Of a DNA stretch of 64,000 bases, positions 25,561 through 37,445 are shown one piece after another; the first letter of the stretch is position 1, and each line of letters opens with the position of its first letter. The DNA lies in NCBI RefSeq assembly GCF_963576545.1, contig NC_083651.1:18537748-18601747 (forward strand), read 5' to 3'. Origin of the DNA: Limanda limanda (lineage: Eukaryota > Chordata > Actinopteri > Pleuronectiformes > Pleuronectidae). The translations under genes and the position numbers were made by a program. The notes beneath the pieces were generated by a model that did not search any database, was not told where the DNA came from, and saw only the letters and a list, made by a program, of their open reading frames with translations.

Positions 25561-26110
25561 CATTCCTTTCCTCTACCCACAAATGTTGATGGGGAGGAGC
25601 GCGGGAAGCCCAATAGAGATGCGCTGATTGACAAAACCACGTCGTGCGCCTTAAATGGAGAGTTTATGTGTGCATGGTGGGCATATTTACCACCGTTAAC
25701 AAACAGCCTAAGGGGAGAGAGGGAGCACTAGAGAGACAGAGTGAGAAATGGGGGAGGTGGTGGTGAAATACACTTTATGGAAATGGCGGACCAGCAGAGA
25801 CCCCGGCTACAAGCTGCATAATGCAACAAAAGAAGGGGATGATGTTTGTGTCAGAGTACTTTCTAATATTCATACGTTACATTTTCCAACTTAATTGGAA
25901 TCTGTCAGGGCACATTGGCCGTGAGTGGCATCACGGCGGCAGCTGGGCTGTTTCCCCCCGCCGCTGATGAGATGCAATAAAAAAAAAAGAGAGAGGGAGA
26001 AGAGAGAGGAAAGGCGATTGCGGCGTGCTCAATGAAATGCAATAGAGAGTCAATGGGAGTCAAAAACACATTACCGCGAGCATGACTTGGGTAAACCTGT
26101 AAAGTGAAGA
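25560..26110. promoter_or_regulatory. Candidate conserved non-coding block
   Basis: Contains GATGCGCTGATTGACAAAACC (Pbx/Meis-like TGATTGACA), TGGTGGGCATATTTACCACC, ACTTAATTGGAATCTGTCAGG and two copies of a CAATGAAATGCAATA / GAGATGCAATA motif around 25965-26045. No coding frame is present. Texture and motif density suggest a regulatory block; this is inference. Confidence 0.3.
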
Positions 26111-29100
26111 TTGTTTAAGACAAACACTTCGGCCTATTCACACCCAACTGTTCCCTTCTCTCTCTCATCATCTCTATTTGCCCGTCTATTTATCTACAGT
26201 CGTACTGTCGTACGCAAAATGATTAAATATCAGCCCATATTCTATTTTTCATAACTAAGGTTGTCAGTTCTTCCAGTGTCCACCTTCCAAAATCAAACAC
26301 ACTGATTTCCTTATTTATTTTGTCATTTTTCTACTGCAATTTCTTAGCAGAGACATCTCCTGGGCCTATATATTTTAGCATCAGCCGATGAGAGTTTTTC
26401 TCTTATGCAGCTCATTGTCGTGAATATACAGGTTGCTGTGAACAGACACACACATACAGTACATGTAGTATGTGTGTGTCAGATGTGAACTATGAAAACA
26501 TGTCATAAAAGGTTGTTGTAGTCATGCATCCTGGCAAATAAAAGAATGCTTGGTCTCTCTCTCAGTCTCTCTCTCTGTCACACACACGAACAAACACACA
26601 CACAGACACACACACACACAAATACACACAATATAAAGGAGTAGATCATTGTTGGAATTGGCATTAAAAGGTGCAGGTGTTGTAAACAGTGTGTACAGCA
26701 TGCACATGAAAGCAGAACTACCTGCCAGTGTAAATAATTGTTCACCACATGATCTAACAAAGGCCTATATTTGAAATTATACTGTAAAAATGTTATGAAT
26801 TTGGTATTAATATATCTTGGCATTCTATATCAACAACCACACACTGAATTTATGAAACTCTCCGGTCAGAATGAAGAGAAAAATACATTTCTTTTGCATA
26901 TGTTGCATTTGCATTTGTGCTTTTCATTATTCATTCTTTTCGATATTTTATGCAAATGTTATTCATTTACAGGCAGCAGTTTGTCCCAGAGTTTCTCTAC
27001 CTTGTATTCTAAAATACTGTCTCAGAGCTATTTGTCAGGAGGAAATAACGTGGGGTGAAAGCCTGAGATAATGAGTGTAGAGACACAGCTGCAAAAACCT
27101 GTTGAATTTTAAACATAATGCGATGCACCAACAATTAAAGCTTCAGCCTTTTGTTTCCTCCACTTCCAGGGAATATGGGAGCATGTCATCCTCTGAGAGA
27201 CCCCCGACTCACTCTACAGCAGCACTGTGCAATAATAGCAGAACATTTACCCATAGGGATGTTAGACGAGAGCCTATCACCTCATGCTGTGCAACTCAGG
27301 TGAGCTATAAATGGTACTGCACCTCAGACAAGGGGTGTCAGATTCTGTGCCTCCACTCTGGGTTTGATGGTTAAATAACTGCCCCCATGTACTGTACCTG
27401 TAGTCGTCACTAAGTGGCATTACAAAGTAATCTAGTGATTTCAAACTGGGAGCAAAACAAACACATTCACCCAAGTGTGCATAGACACAGTATAGACCTA
27501 CGGGAAGCCTTCTCATTAAGAAAGCAGTTTGGGGCTCAGTGTCTGGCACAAGTAGCCCCCCCAACGTAACATGGGTTCTTTATATGACTGGAGCAACTGT
27601 ACAGTGTTGTTGTTTGGCATCTAAACTCTGACCTTGTTGTTCTGAACAAGGAAGCACCGAGATCAGCTCAGCAGGGAGAGCGGCCATGATAACTTCCCCT
27701 CCAGGGAAACACTGACTCACGGCTAAGTGGTCGATGCTGAGGTGGAGAGAGGGTTTTGTACTGTTTTTCAAAGAGAGGTTAAACACATACATACAAAGCT
27801 TGGATGAATGCAGTCAGATAATTGCTGTAAATGTTGCGTCATTTCTTTAAGAGCGACGGGAAAACAAAACAGTTTGTTTGGAAGGTCCAACTGAGAGGTC
27901 AGAGGCGGAGAGAAAGAATAAAATAAAGAAAGCAGCAAACAAAGGAAATGATTACTGAATTCTGAATTAAAAAAATACAAAAAGCCAAAGGTAATCAATT
28001 TTTCTGAAGGTTGGCTTTCGGCTGCATGGCGGTAGTGGATGTTATTCAGCCTTAATAAGGTTGAATTGTTAAATTGTTCAGAGAATAAAGCAAGAGACAC
28101 ATTTTGAAACTGTCCCTTTTACAGAGACAAAATGGAGTCAGACAATCAACCAGAGGTCCTGTTGGACGAGTATTACAACATAATGATGTGCCTGCAGTGG
28201 CTCGAGCCTCATGTCCACAGGAGAAAGGACTGTGCTTTTGCTGAAGAGAAATTGAAAGTTCATTAGCACGGGCCACAGCTGCTGCTCGGCCTTTAAAAGG
28301 AAACTATTCTTGAGAAATAAAATAAATCAAACTTAAAATCACTGTTACAACGGTTATAGCTGAGAGAGAAAAGGACCAGATAAGCTCACACAAATCAGCT
28401 ATGTTCAATATGCTAAGCAGTTAATTTGTTTTATAATTACATTTTTTTATTGTCCCAACGCTCCCCAAGCCTTTTTTGTCAATTTTTGCCATTTTTTTCC
28501 CTTTGAGACTTTTTTTAAGTTTCCAGAACACGTTTTCCTAATCTCCAGAAAAGAGCTATGGACTTGTAACGTTCAGCTGTGGGTTACACATGTAGATGGA
28601 AAATGTATTGGTGATAGAGAAAAGATGAGATTTAGATCTCGGTGGAGTAAAAGAGAGAATGTGAGTTTTTTTAGCTGCATTACATTTCGGTTTCGACTGA
28701 AAGTACCACTGATGGTATCAGGGTTTCTGCTGTGATTAATTTCACCTCACACAGTCTCTGAATACAAATGCAAAACGCCGTCTTTCGTTTTCTTTCATTA
28801 TAAGGGACTGACCTCCCATTTGTCATGAATGTTTTGAATTGTTTTAATCCACAGAATGCCTTTGTGCCACTCGAACAACCATCATTGTGTTCCACCACTC
28901 AGAAGACATTAACGCACGCTGAAAATAAGACAACAGCTAGATTAAAATCACACTTCCCGCATTCCCCTGAAAATATGCATATGGTCACATCCATGGCCAA
29001 AACCGTGTTACACACATACACACACACTGGGCATTTAGCTGGGAACATCTGGGGCTGAAGTCGATTGGAAGTCAAACCACAAAAGCTGGCGGTGAACCAA

Positions 29101-29440
29101 TCTCTGCAATCATGGCTACAGTATCTTGGTCATTTGCCTATTTTTGCCTCTGCTTGAGCCTCCACCAACTCCCAGATTCACCAAGTGACTTTGAGAACGA
29201 ATCACATAGTCGCTCCACCAGGGCTGGGCAGCAGGGAGATCCGAACCCAGGGTCAAACCAACGGCACTGACAGGTGAAACTTATTCAGGATCAGTTGGCA
29301 GATAGGAATGCATTCTGAAACAGAAAATCCCTCTTTGCTTTAAGTTTGTAAATATAACTCCTCCTTTGTTACAGCGCATTGTTAGGGCCCAATTGAAGAA
29401 AACAAATCCTGAGATTTTGAGAAAAATGTTGAAAGGTTGC
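26111..29440. other. Intergenic with CA/TC simple repeats and octamer-like motifs
   Basis: A compound TC/CA microsatellite lies at 26553-26632. ATTTGCAT and ATGCAAAT octamer-type words occur at about 26905-26960. A splice-like pair frames an open 130-nt interval at 27170-27299 (see findings). Otherwise no supported feature. Confidence 0.4.
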
Positions 29441-29690
29441 AAAAAAAGCATTACTTCTCTGTAATTAAGAAGTAATGCTTATAAATAAAGCTCTAGTTGG
29501 ACATGATAAAACTCATAATTTTATGAGAAAAATAAACATTAAAAAAGGGTTAAGGAGAACCAGAGCTCTTCGGATATTGTACTTTCAAATTACAACTTTG
29601 TCCTCATAATACTTACATTTTATTCGATTATTATTATAACTTTATTCGATTAATATTACAACTTAATGCTCAGAATCTTTAATTGCAAGA
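29441..29690. repeat. Degenerate AT-rich repeat with a 13-bp hairpin
   Basis: AAGCATTACTTCT (29446-29458) and its exact reverse complement (29468-29480) form a stem with a 9-nt loop. It is followed by imperfect 22-bp units of the type TTTATTCGATTAATATTACAAC (29615-29665). I recognise the latter loosely as a fish TTATTCTCGTAATATTACAAC-type repeat. The two may not be related. Confidence 0.45.
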
Positions 29691-30730
29691 TGTTCTCTCT
29701 AAGTCATTAAGACCTGACCTGACCTGACCTGACAGGTGGATGCATGTACCTTTAAGACCAGAGAGGATGGCTGTGATTTACAATCAACAATAAATGTTTA
29801 AGCTCTCAACAGATTTGTTTTTTTTGTATTACTTGTCAGAGGCTGAGACATTTTTAAACATTGTTCAGTCTGTTCTTCGTGAAACCGGAAGGGGTTGCAT
29901 CTTAACAACGCTTAGGTTTTAAAATGCTTTTCTATTCAGCACCTCAGGTCTGAATGGGGTTAGTGGCTCTAATAGTAATGACGACTGGTCATTGTCCATC
30001 TCACCTTGTGGTTGATTCAACATCTCTTTGATACAGTGTAATCAAAACTAAACAAAGGTAGAAAAATGCACAGCAGAGTATGTTCAGATTTCCTATTGTC
30101 TGGTGTTTCTGATTTACAGAGTAGAAACAGTATGTGCCAGAGAGAGAGACAAGCACAAGGAGAGCATATTTCACAGAACATTAGCAAACCTAGACCAGGA
30201 TTGTAGTAAATGTCAAAGCAGAAGGTAAAAAAATAGCTTGCCTCATCTGCACTGTTATTATTCCTCTCTGCCTCCACATCCTCTCTTCTCTTTCCCTTCC
30301 TCTTCTGTAACTCACCAAGTTATAATGTAACATACAGAAGAGATGACATTAAAGAACCTGCAGTCCACATTGAAAAGGTAAGGCTCAGGGAATGTCAGCT
30401 GTGATGGAGTCAACGCACTATTGTGTATTTGTGTGTGCAAAAAAACACAGGAAAAAGAATAGAAAAGAAGAAAAAGTGCAATTGCGTCAGTGAGCTTCAG
30501 CTTGAAATCCTTATCATTTAAAATGTCTCACTAGGTGAGACCCTTATAGATGTGACTGCAGCATCAGCTCTTTCCGCTTGACATTTAATAGAGGTTTCCC
30601 TCCCACAAGTTTTTAAAGTCACACATGAGGGGAAATAGCAGGGAGGAGTACACACACACACTCACATGCACGCACAACCACTTGACTACATTTTAGTGCA
30701 ACATTAACTTGTCGGCATTATGGTACACAC
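29691..30730. other. Intergenic, nothing recognised
   Basis: Includes a five-unit (GACCT) micro-repeat at 29716-29735 and a short CA run near 30652-30662. No gene is supported. Confidence 0.45.
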
Positions 30731-30910
30731 ATTTCTGCATATTTTATAGGGAAAGAATGAGGAGTGATTTTGAAACGACCAGATAATTTATGAGTCATTA
30801 ATAAGTAGTTCTCTCTAATGACTCCAGCGCCAGGACAATTAAGTGGATAATGATGAGTTACTGGAGAATAAACTGGGAGATATATATTGATGAATCATGA
30901 GGAAATACAA
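30730..30910. promoter_or_regulatory. Candidate conserved non-coding block rich in homeodomain-type cores
   Basis: A dense run of ATTA/TAAT and TGA-type words: ATAATTTATGAGTCATTAAT, TAATGACTCCAGCGCC, GACAATTAAGTGGATAAT, ATTGATGAATCATGAGG. It includes AP-1-like TGAGTCA and TGACTC. Not coding and not simple-sequence. The enhancer interpretation is inference. Confidence 0.33.
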
Positions 30911-31190
30911 TTTCATAAAAATGTGTGAATTGACATACTGATTATTTTACTGAGGATTAATACTATAACTGTTACTGCATTACTGCTCACTTAAATATTA
31001 TTTTTTTGGTAAAGTGATGTTACTCATACTTTGTTACTTTCATCATTGCATCACAATGTTATATTATTATTATAGTATTAACAATTTTTCAATACGCATG
31101 TTTTTCACAGCATTGCTTCTTAGTACGCTGCACAAACATTTGTAATTTTCCGAGATCAATTCTATTGAGAATTCGGCCTGCAGATCATGT
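30911..31190. other. AT-rich intergenic sequence
   Basis: AT-rich with a TTA repeat near 31060-31075; nothing else recognised. Confidence 0.5.
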
Positions 31191-31640
31191 TCTGCTTGTA
31201 CTTTCAGCTTATTATTTTCAAGAAAATCCTTCAACATAGTTCCGAAATCCCAGCAGACAACAAAAGTATTTTTTTCCTTTAATTATCTGCCAACAATTCC
31301 CCTGGCATTCGGAATTCATTCGATTTAGATGAATTGATGCCTTTTGCAACAACTGAGAGATTAAAAAGAAAGGGTCTGAGCACTCATTTCTTGGCGCGGG
31401 AGAAGACTGGGCAGAATGGATTCGCTTGCAAGTGTGGAAATACTGCGTGTTGATAGCGAGGACCACAGAGATCCGTGGATTATCTGCTTTCAGACCGATG
31501 CTCATCTCATTTATCGGCCAGTATGCTGATGAAGGGGTTTAGCCAAATGGTCAGTGGGATACATACTGGGAGCAGATATGCATGTCCTTCAGAAGCTCTT
31601 GCTACCACGCTGCTATCATGGGCAAACATGGCTGCAGATT
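31190..31640. promoter_or_regulatory. Candidate conserved non-coding block
   Basis: Non-repetitive sequence including TTTAATTATCTGCCAACAAT, CATTCGATTTAGATGAATTG and GGTCTGAGCACTCATTTCTTGG. A 95-codon open frame on the minus strand (31218-31505) has no recognisable motif. The block stands out from AT-rich flanks; regulatory function is inference. Confidence 0.3.
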
Positions 31641-34558
31641 AAACATTCTGCATTGATGGGACTTTGATCTTTTAAAAGGAGAACACCATGGAGTCGAGGT
31701 TAAGGGTTGGAGGTTGCGCCTCAGAGGGGGCTCAAGGTCTCAGGGCTCCCCTGCTAACAGTAAGTGGTTCCTGTGGGTGGGGGTGTGTTGCTTAGGTAGA
31801 GTTTTTCTCATTTTTTGGGTGGCTGCCTCTACTCCAGTACCCATAATGCCTCAACAGATTAGTCTCATTAGAATGAGTAAGGGAAATGTGTTTTATAAGA
31901 GTGAGTTCCACTTCTTAACTGCCTCTAGATGCGAGACTAGAAGAGTAGAAGTGTCATTATGGAGCAAACTAGCCCAGTCCCACCAACAGGGAGAAGCAGT
32001 CCTTTGCATTTCTGCCCTGGGGACGAGTTCTGTCATTGTTTTTAGTGTGGTGGTGGTGATGGTGGGGGTGCTGTGGGTATAATGAGGCAATTATGTGCAG
32101 GAGGTGGCTCCTTGACAAACTGTCACCCTTCAAGAAGCTGAAGTGAGGATTGACAGCCTCACTAAGTACAAGGACACCCAAACATTACACCCATAAGTTA
32201 AGTGTCTTTCCAATGCCAGTGCCATTAATACTATACGCTATATCAGACTCTGTTACGCCGTGATGGTTCTTCACAGGATTTTGGAACCCAGATACAGCAG
32301 TTTGGTCCCAATAATCCCCAAAAGCATCATTGGGGTCAGGTACTGATGTGGGGTCCGGCTAAACCCTGGTTAAGGTGGTTGGTCTGCACAGAGGCCTTAC
32401 CTCTATCCCATCCCATCAGTTCCCCAAGCTGTGCGCACCTCGAGATGCTCTTGTGACAGGTGACACTTTGGCGTTTTCACACAGGAACAACACAGTATTT
32501 AAAGTGCCAAGATTTGCTTTGTTTTTGGTGTGAACCAGTCATAAGGGTCATTTGCATCCAATAGTAAATGCAAGGGAAGAATAATAATCTACTTTCTTCT
32601 GCTTACACCTAAAGACTGGATCAAGTTTACTAAATACGGTAGATGCTCTAAAACAGTGAACACACCAGATTTACATGAACACAACTTAGCACAATGCACC
32701 ACATCATTAACTGTAACTTTCCAGCAGAGAAAACATCATCTAGGGCTCTTTTACTTGCAGGTTCATTTCGTCCTTCCTTTTTCTCCCTCCCTCCCCCCCC
32801 CCCCCCCACACCCCACACACACACAGAAATCCCACTGTAACTTGACAGCTCTCCCTTATGTGATTAAATAAATGTTCGACTCAGGAGTTTTGACCATATT
32901 TTTACTCGCCTTTCCCCAACAGCTCTTATTGATTCTTGGAAATATCAAAAAGACTGAAACATTTGTGTGGCTCTGTTCAATTGTTTGTCTTGTTTTCTTT
33001 GTTTCTTTTTTTTCCTAATGATGAGGTTTTGCAATTTACAAAGTTCCCACGACTTCTTTGCAGGTGGAACATTAGGACCTGGTATGACTTATACTATAAC
33101 AGGTATAGGTTTAACTCTAAGATGTACTTTTTTGGAACTGTCCTGTTAAGGGAAGGAAGTTTTAACTTGAAACATCATGAACATGTGTCTGTCTTCTCAG
33201 TGGGAAACGCAAAGCTCAGTTACAGCTGATTACAGGTGAGGGTCATGCCATATAAGAGGCATCATGACCTCACATCATTAGGAAAGATTAGACTTAAGGA
33301 AACGTCAATCCAAGGTAAGAAAAACCTCAAAACATTACATGAGGAACAGCTTAACTATTTTAAAACAGTGGTGCCCCCAAAGTTACAGTGGGCCTACACA
33401 CGATGATTAAGCCAACTTTGGGCAGGCTGACAAAAATACATATATATATATCTGCCCCATGACAGTTCTTTCCCGCAGCTATTTTTCTCCTGTGTCAGGG
33501 GCCAAGCCTCTCAAGGTGTATTATCATTTAGTGCAGTGAAGAAGTTTTCTGCTGGTGAATTGATTCTGTGGGTTGAAGGCTAGCCGTCTCCTCGGCGTCC
33601 TGCAGCTAACCCAGCCAGACCGAACCTGATGCATTTGTGCCCACATATTCCCTCTGTTCTCTTCCAAAAATCCGAGAGGGGTGAGCACAAAAAAGCCTCC
33701 TTCGCGGGAGGAGTGTGAAACCCTCCTCGAAGGAGAATAGGGCCTTCCATCGCTCTCGTTTTTTCCCTCTCCCCAGATGGTGCGTTGCTCACAAAGGTAG
33801 CAGACAGGCGGGTAGAAATCAATTCCATGGAGCCACCAGATGAAAGTAAGGAAGAAAAAGAGCAGGGGGAAGACAGAGAAGCTGCGTGAAGATTCAACCG
33901 GGCAAAAAAGCAAAAATAACTAACGGCTGCTGGCTGGTCCTCCACCTGTGTCTTCACATGCTCACAGTACAGTATTATACTGTGGTAGATAAACTTCAAG
34001 GAAGTTCTTACTGATGCACAGACGGTCTCTTATCTAACACAGAAGACATCACATCCTCACACATCATCTCATCTCCAAAAGCACACTGTTTAATCACTGT
34101 TTCTGTTGACGCCTTATGCAGTGACGTCTTTAGGTTCTGATTGGCACAATTTCATTAAACCTTTTATTTACAATATGTTGATGGCAGTTAACTATTTGTT
34201 GCAGTTGCTCTGAAACCTTCGAGAACATATAGACGTCTTAAATTTGGACATAGATTAAAGAGCATGTTCAATTAATCACTTGTGTAGTTTCATTGATAGG
34301 ATTGAGCTATTCATTTAGGAGAAAGGTCCTGGTTTCAGTTTCCCATGAAGAGTTTTTAACCATACAGTATATATAAACAAAAGGAAAATCAATATTATGT
34401 CAAATCACTTTGTGCAACTGTACAATAGCATCATCATCATTTGTCATGAAGAGCAAACCTAGTCTTCACCCTCAGCACTTAAAGGTCTTTGTAAGACGGA
34501 GCACCGAGCATTGATCTGAATTCTGCCGGGGCTCAAACGTGGCTTGCATTTCACTTTT
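31641..34558. other. Intergenic, no supported gene
   Basis: Contains a 15-nt poly-C run (32793-32807) leading into CA repeats, and a TA run at 33438-33450. The 129- and 139-codon minus-strand frames (33524-33999) overlap in different frames, have no recognisable content and lack splice support. The stretch 32100-32480 is complex but unidentified. Confidence 0.42.
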
Positions 34559-34582
34559 GTGTGTGTGTGTGTGTGTGTGTGT
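34559..34582. repeat. (GT)n microsatellite
   Basis: About twelve GT units, continuing as an imperfect TGTGTGATTGCG compound repeat to about 34645, immediately left of the dispersed repeat at 34646. Confidence 0.9.
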
Positions 34583-34645
34583 TTGTGTGATTGCGTGTGT
34601 GTGTGATTGCGTGTGTGAGAGAGCATATGTGAGAGAGTGTGTAGC

Positions 34646-34750
34646 AGTGGTAATTGCAGTCATAGCAGCTCATAATGATGTCAATACACATACACACCCA
34701 GTCATTACATTGTTGACTGTTGGCATGAACACCTGGCAGTTGGCCAGCGA
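34646..34750 (+). repeat. Copy 1 of a microsatellite-bracketed dispersed repeat
   Basis: This roughly 105-bp unique-looking core contains CATTGTTGACTGTTGGCATG and is matched in inverted orientation at 52586-52689 with roughly 80-85 percent identity by eye and a 2-bp indel. It is bracketed by GT-rich repeats on both sides (34559-34645 and 34756-34790). No coding function is evident, although two frames happen to align between copies (for example TLLTVGMNTW here and PLLTVGMDTW there). Confidence 0.75.
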
Positions 34751-35949
34751 TCATTTTGTGTGTGTGTACGTGTGGGTACGTCGTTGTGTGTTGAAAAAAA
34801 GGGTGAGAGAGAGAAAGAGCTCTCTGTCTCTCTCTCTCTCATCCTTTTTCTACAGTAAAGTAGAAAGTAATGACAGGAAAAATCCTAAATCAAAAACGGA
34901 CTAGAAAGGATAAGACTTCAGGTTCAGGCATGCACACGTGTGCACACACACACACACACACAAATACGGACACACACATGAGAGCAATGATGCAGATTGA
35001 CCATTTGGGATCCCAGTCAGATTGAAGCTGCTTGTGGTGAGTGTGTGTGTTTGTGTGTGTCTGTGTGTGTATGTGTGTGTGTCCACTTCCTTCCTCACCT
35101 TCCTTCCAAAAAGATGCTGTGTCTCATCATTTCTTTCTACCTCCTTCTCCCTCTCTCTCTCATGTTCTTATTTGTGTTGCCAGAATCAATCAGCAGGTTA
35201 ATCCTAATGCTGGTTGAGAGCTGTTGGCACTCTTTGGTCTGAGAGCACACACACACACACACACTCTCTCTCTCTCAGACACACACACTCACACACACAC
35301 TGAGTGTTTGGCTCAGAACATTTCAGATCCTACTGTTTCTGTTCCTCCTGAGTTCTGTTCATACGCACTAAGAAGTAAAAGTCTGTGGTACGGGATATAC
35401 AAAAGGAGAAAAACAGACCTAGCAGGGACCCTCTCAGTAGGTGAGAGACTGTATCAGTGTGTGTGTGTGTGTGTGTGTATGTGTGTCTAGAACCATCCGC
35501 ATGTGTAGTCCCCTCTGTGACACGCAGCAGCTCCCCCAACGTTTCCCACCGCTCTTCCCCTGGATATTCCAGCAAATAGAAGGACAAAAGAAACTGCAAT
35601 TCACGTCTCGAGCAGCAGATTTGAGCTGACAAGATATCATTGGATTACAAAGCTCATTTCACCGTAAGTTCAACGCTTGACACACTAGCGCCTGGGTTGG
35701 TCAGGCATGCAGATGGAGATGGATCCGCAGTTCCCTCCTACCCGTCACTGTCTGTGGCATTTGCAAAGGGCATTTGCAGGGAGCCTCAGACATGACTAGC
35801 TCCTGCTCCATCTGCATCCTGTGATTGCTCCGTGGACTGAATGTAACAGACACTTTCCAAACCACTGGAGCGACAGGACACTAGAGCGGCGGGACACTTT
35901 AGTGAAGAGGCGATGAAAAAAGTTACACACACAGGTAAAAAGCTATTAG
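34751..35949. repeat. Cluster of GT/CA/CT microsatellites
   Basis: Separate short arrays are interspersed over about 1.2 kb: GT (34756-34770), TC (34826-34840), CA (34942-34964), GT (35038-35082), CA-CT-CA (35247-35300) and GT (35457-35487). Intervening sequence shows no gene. Low-complexity Thr/His and Val/Cys frames here are artefacts. Confidence 0.8.
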
Positions 35950-35982
35950 ACCATATTAGCGCAATTTTTGCGCTAATATGGT
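35950..35982. repeat. Perfect 15-bp inverted repeat with 3-nt loop
   Basis: The left arm ACCATATTAGCGCAA (35950-35964) is followed by TTT and then the exact reverse complement TTGCGCTAATATGGT (35968-35982). Pairing does not extend beyond the arms, so it is too short for a typical pre-miRNA. No terminal TTAA or TA duplication is obvious. Confidence 0.9.
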
Positions 35983-37284
35983 TTCTCTGACTCCCACATT
36001 CTGTCCTGCTAAAGGAGGAGAACCTTTGCTGGCTAGAGCACTGGCCCTTACTGAGGGGGGAAAAAAAGAATTAAAAATTAAAAACACACTCAGTCAGGCG
36101 AGATAAAACAAAGACATGCTTGAGGGTAATTGGACGAGCAGGCAGGGCATTGCTGGGCTGGAGATGGGAGGAGAAAAAAAAGAAGAAGAGGAAGAAAACG
36201 CAAGGAGTTACAAGGCGAGGGAGCGCATCAAAGCTTGATCAGCTGCACATTAAAAGGCGGGCCTACTTTCTTTGTCTAAGTACTTAGCCCTCACTGAGAC
36301 CCCAGGGCCTTTCAACCACCACATCACCCCCCCCATAGCCTCCGCCATTTCGAAGAGGGAAAACCTGTGTTTCCTTTCATGGTACATGTGTAGTTCTGAT
36401 GCGGAGCGCGGCCCGTAATGTTCCTGATGGCGGGCCCTGGTGATTTGTCAAGAATGATGGTACGTCTGCATGAATGATGCACATGCCGCGGTTACAAGCT
36501 CCCCTGTGCTGCGCAGACACACACGCCACATGACAGAATGTTACAACGTGCATCACATATGCACACACACACACACACACACCGCCGCCGTTAAGATATT
36601 GTGCCCCTGCTCCCAACGCGCACAACTGAAAATCCAGCACATGCTTTTCACTATGAATGTTGGAAAGACTCACTTTAATTTTAGCGATTGATTTGAACCC
36701 AATTCTTGAAAATAAATATACATTTTTATAAAAACCCAATGTTGATTCGATTTTGATATTCACAAAAGGGACAAAGTGTTATCAGTCCGACCTTTGAGTA
36801 GAAGTCAATGAAGATAGACGGGAGAAAAAGAGAGTAAAGGTTGAGGAAGCAGAGGAGAGGGCAACCGAGCCGAGGACACGCAGAGCTCCGGGGGGTGTGT
36901 TGAGTTTGTGCAGTGGGTAAAGGGTTGTGGGGGGGGGGGGGGGGGGGGGGCATCTGTCTACTGTTTAATTTGCCATCTGTGAGGTGTGCTACTGCCAGGG
37001 TCCCTAATCAGGCAATCAATCACACCCCCATAAAAACACTGTCAATTACCCTCCGTGCCAAGGCTGACAGTGGCCCTCACGCCATTCAGGAAAAAGTTGT
37101 TTCCATCTTATTGTGCAGGGGTTTGGGGTTTTTCCATATTCACCTTACGTCCGCTGTGGCCGATTCAGAATCACTAGGTTTGGAAATCGAAAACCATTTC
37201 TCCATCAGTAGACCTTTACTGCAACAACAGTAACACTAAATGTCTGGTTCCAGCATTAATGTTAATATTTAACCATCCATACAA
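35983..37284. other. Intergenic with poly-G tract
   Basis: Contains a (CA) run at 36561-36583 and a 22-nt poly-G run at 36929-36950. The area 36290-36480 is moderately GC-rich and complex. Open frames near the poly-G/CA tracts are compositional artefacts. Confidence 0.45.
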
Positions 37285-37445
37285 ATGTTTTCACACCGAA
37301 CCATAGTTCAGTTTGATCCTAATCCGGGGCCACCTCTTCTGGTCCAGATCCTGGACCGAGGAACCTTTCACACCTGTCATTTTGGCTCAGTCTAAAGTGA
37401 AGTGTCCAAAGGTTCAGACCAAACAAAGTAGGTGTGAACTCAATA
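37285..37445. mobile_element. Possible teleost dispersed repeat remnant
   Basis: The words TTTTCACACCGAACCATAGTTC, TCTTCTGGTCCAGATCC, GAACCTTTCACACCTG and AGGTGTGAACTCA resemble a fish repeat that carries CACACCT/AGGTGTGAAC motifs. No terminal structure could be fixed, so confidence is low. Confidence 0.35.

Noticed and set aside
33524..33999. Overlapping 129- and 139-codon minus-strand frames
   Set aside because: Two different registers of the same DNA are both open, and neither has recognisable content. This suggests composition rather than coding.
35950..35982. MicroRNA precursor
   Set aside because: The stem is only 15 bp and pairing does not extend into the flanks, too short for a pre-miRNA.
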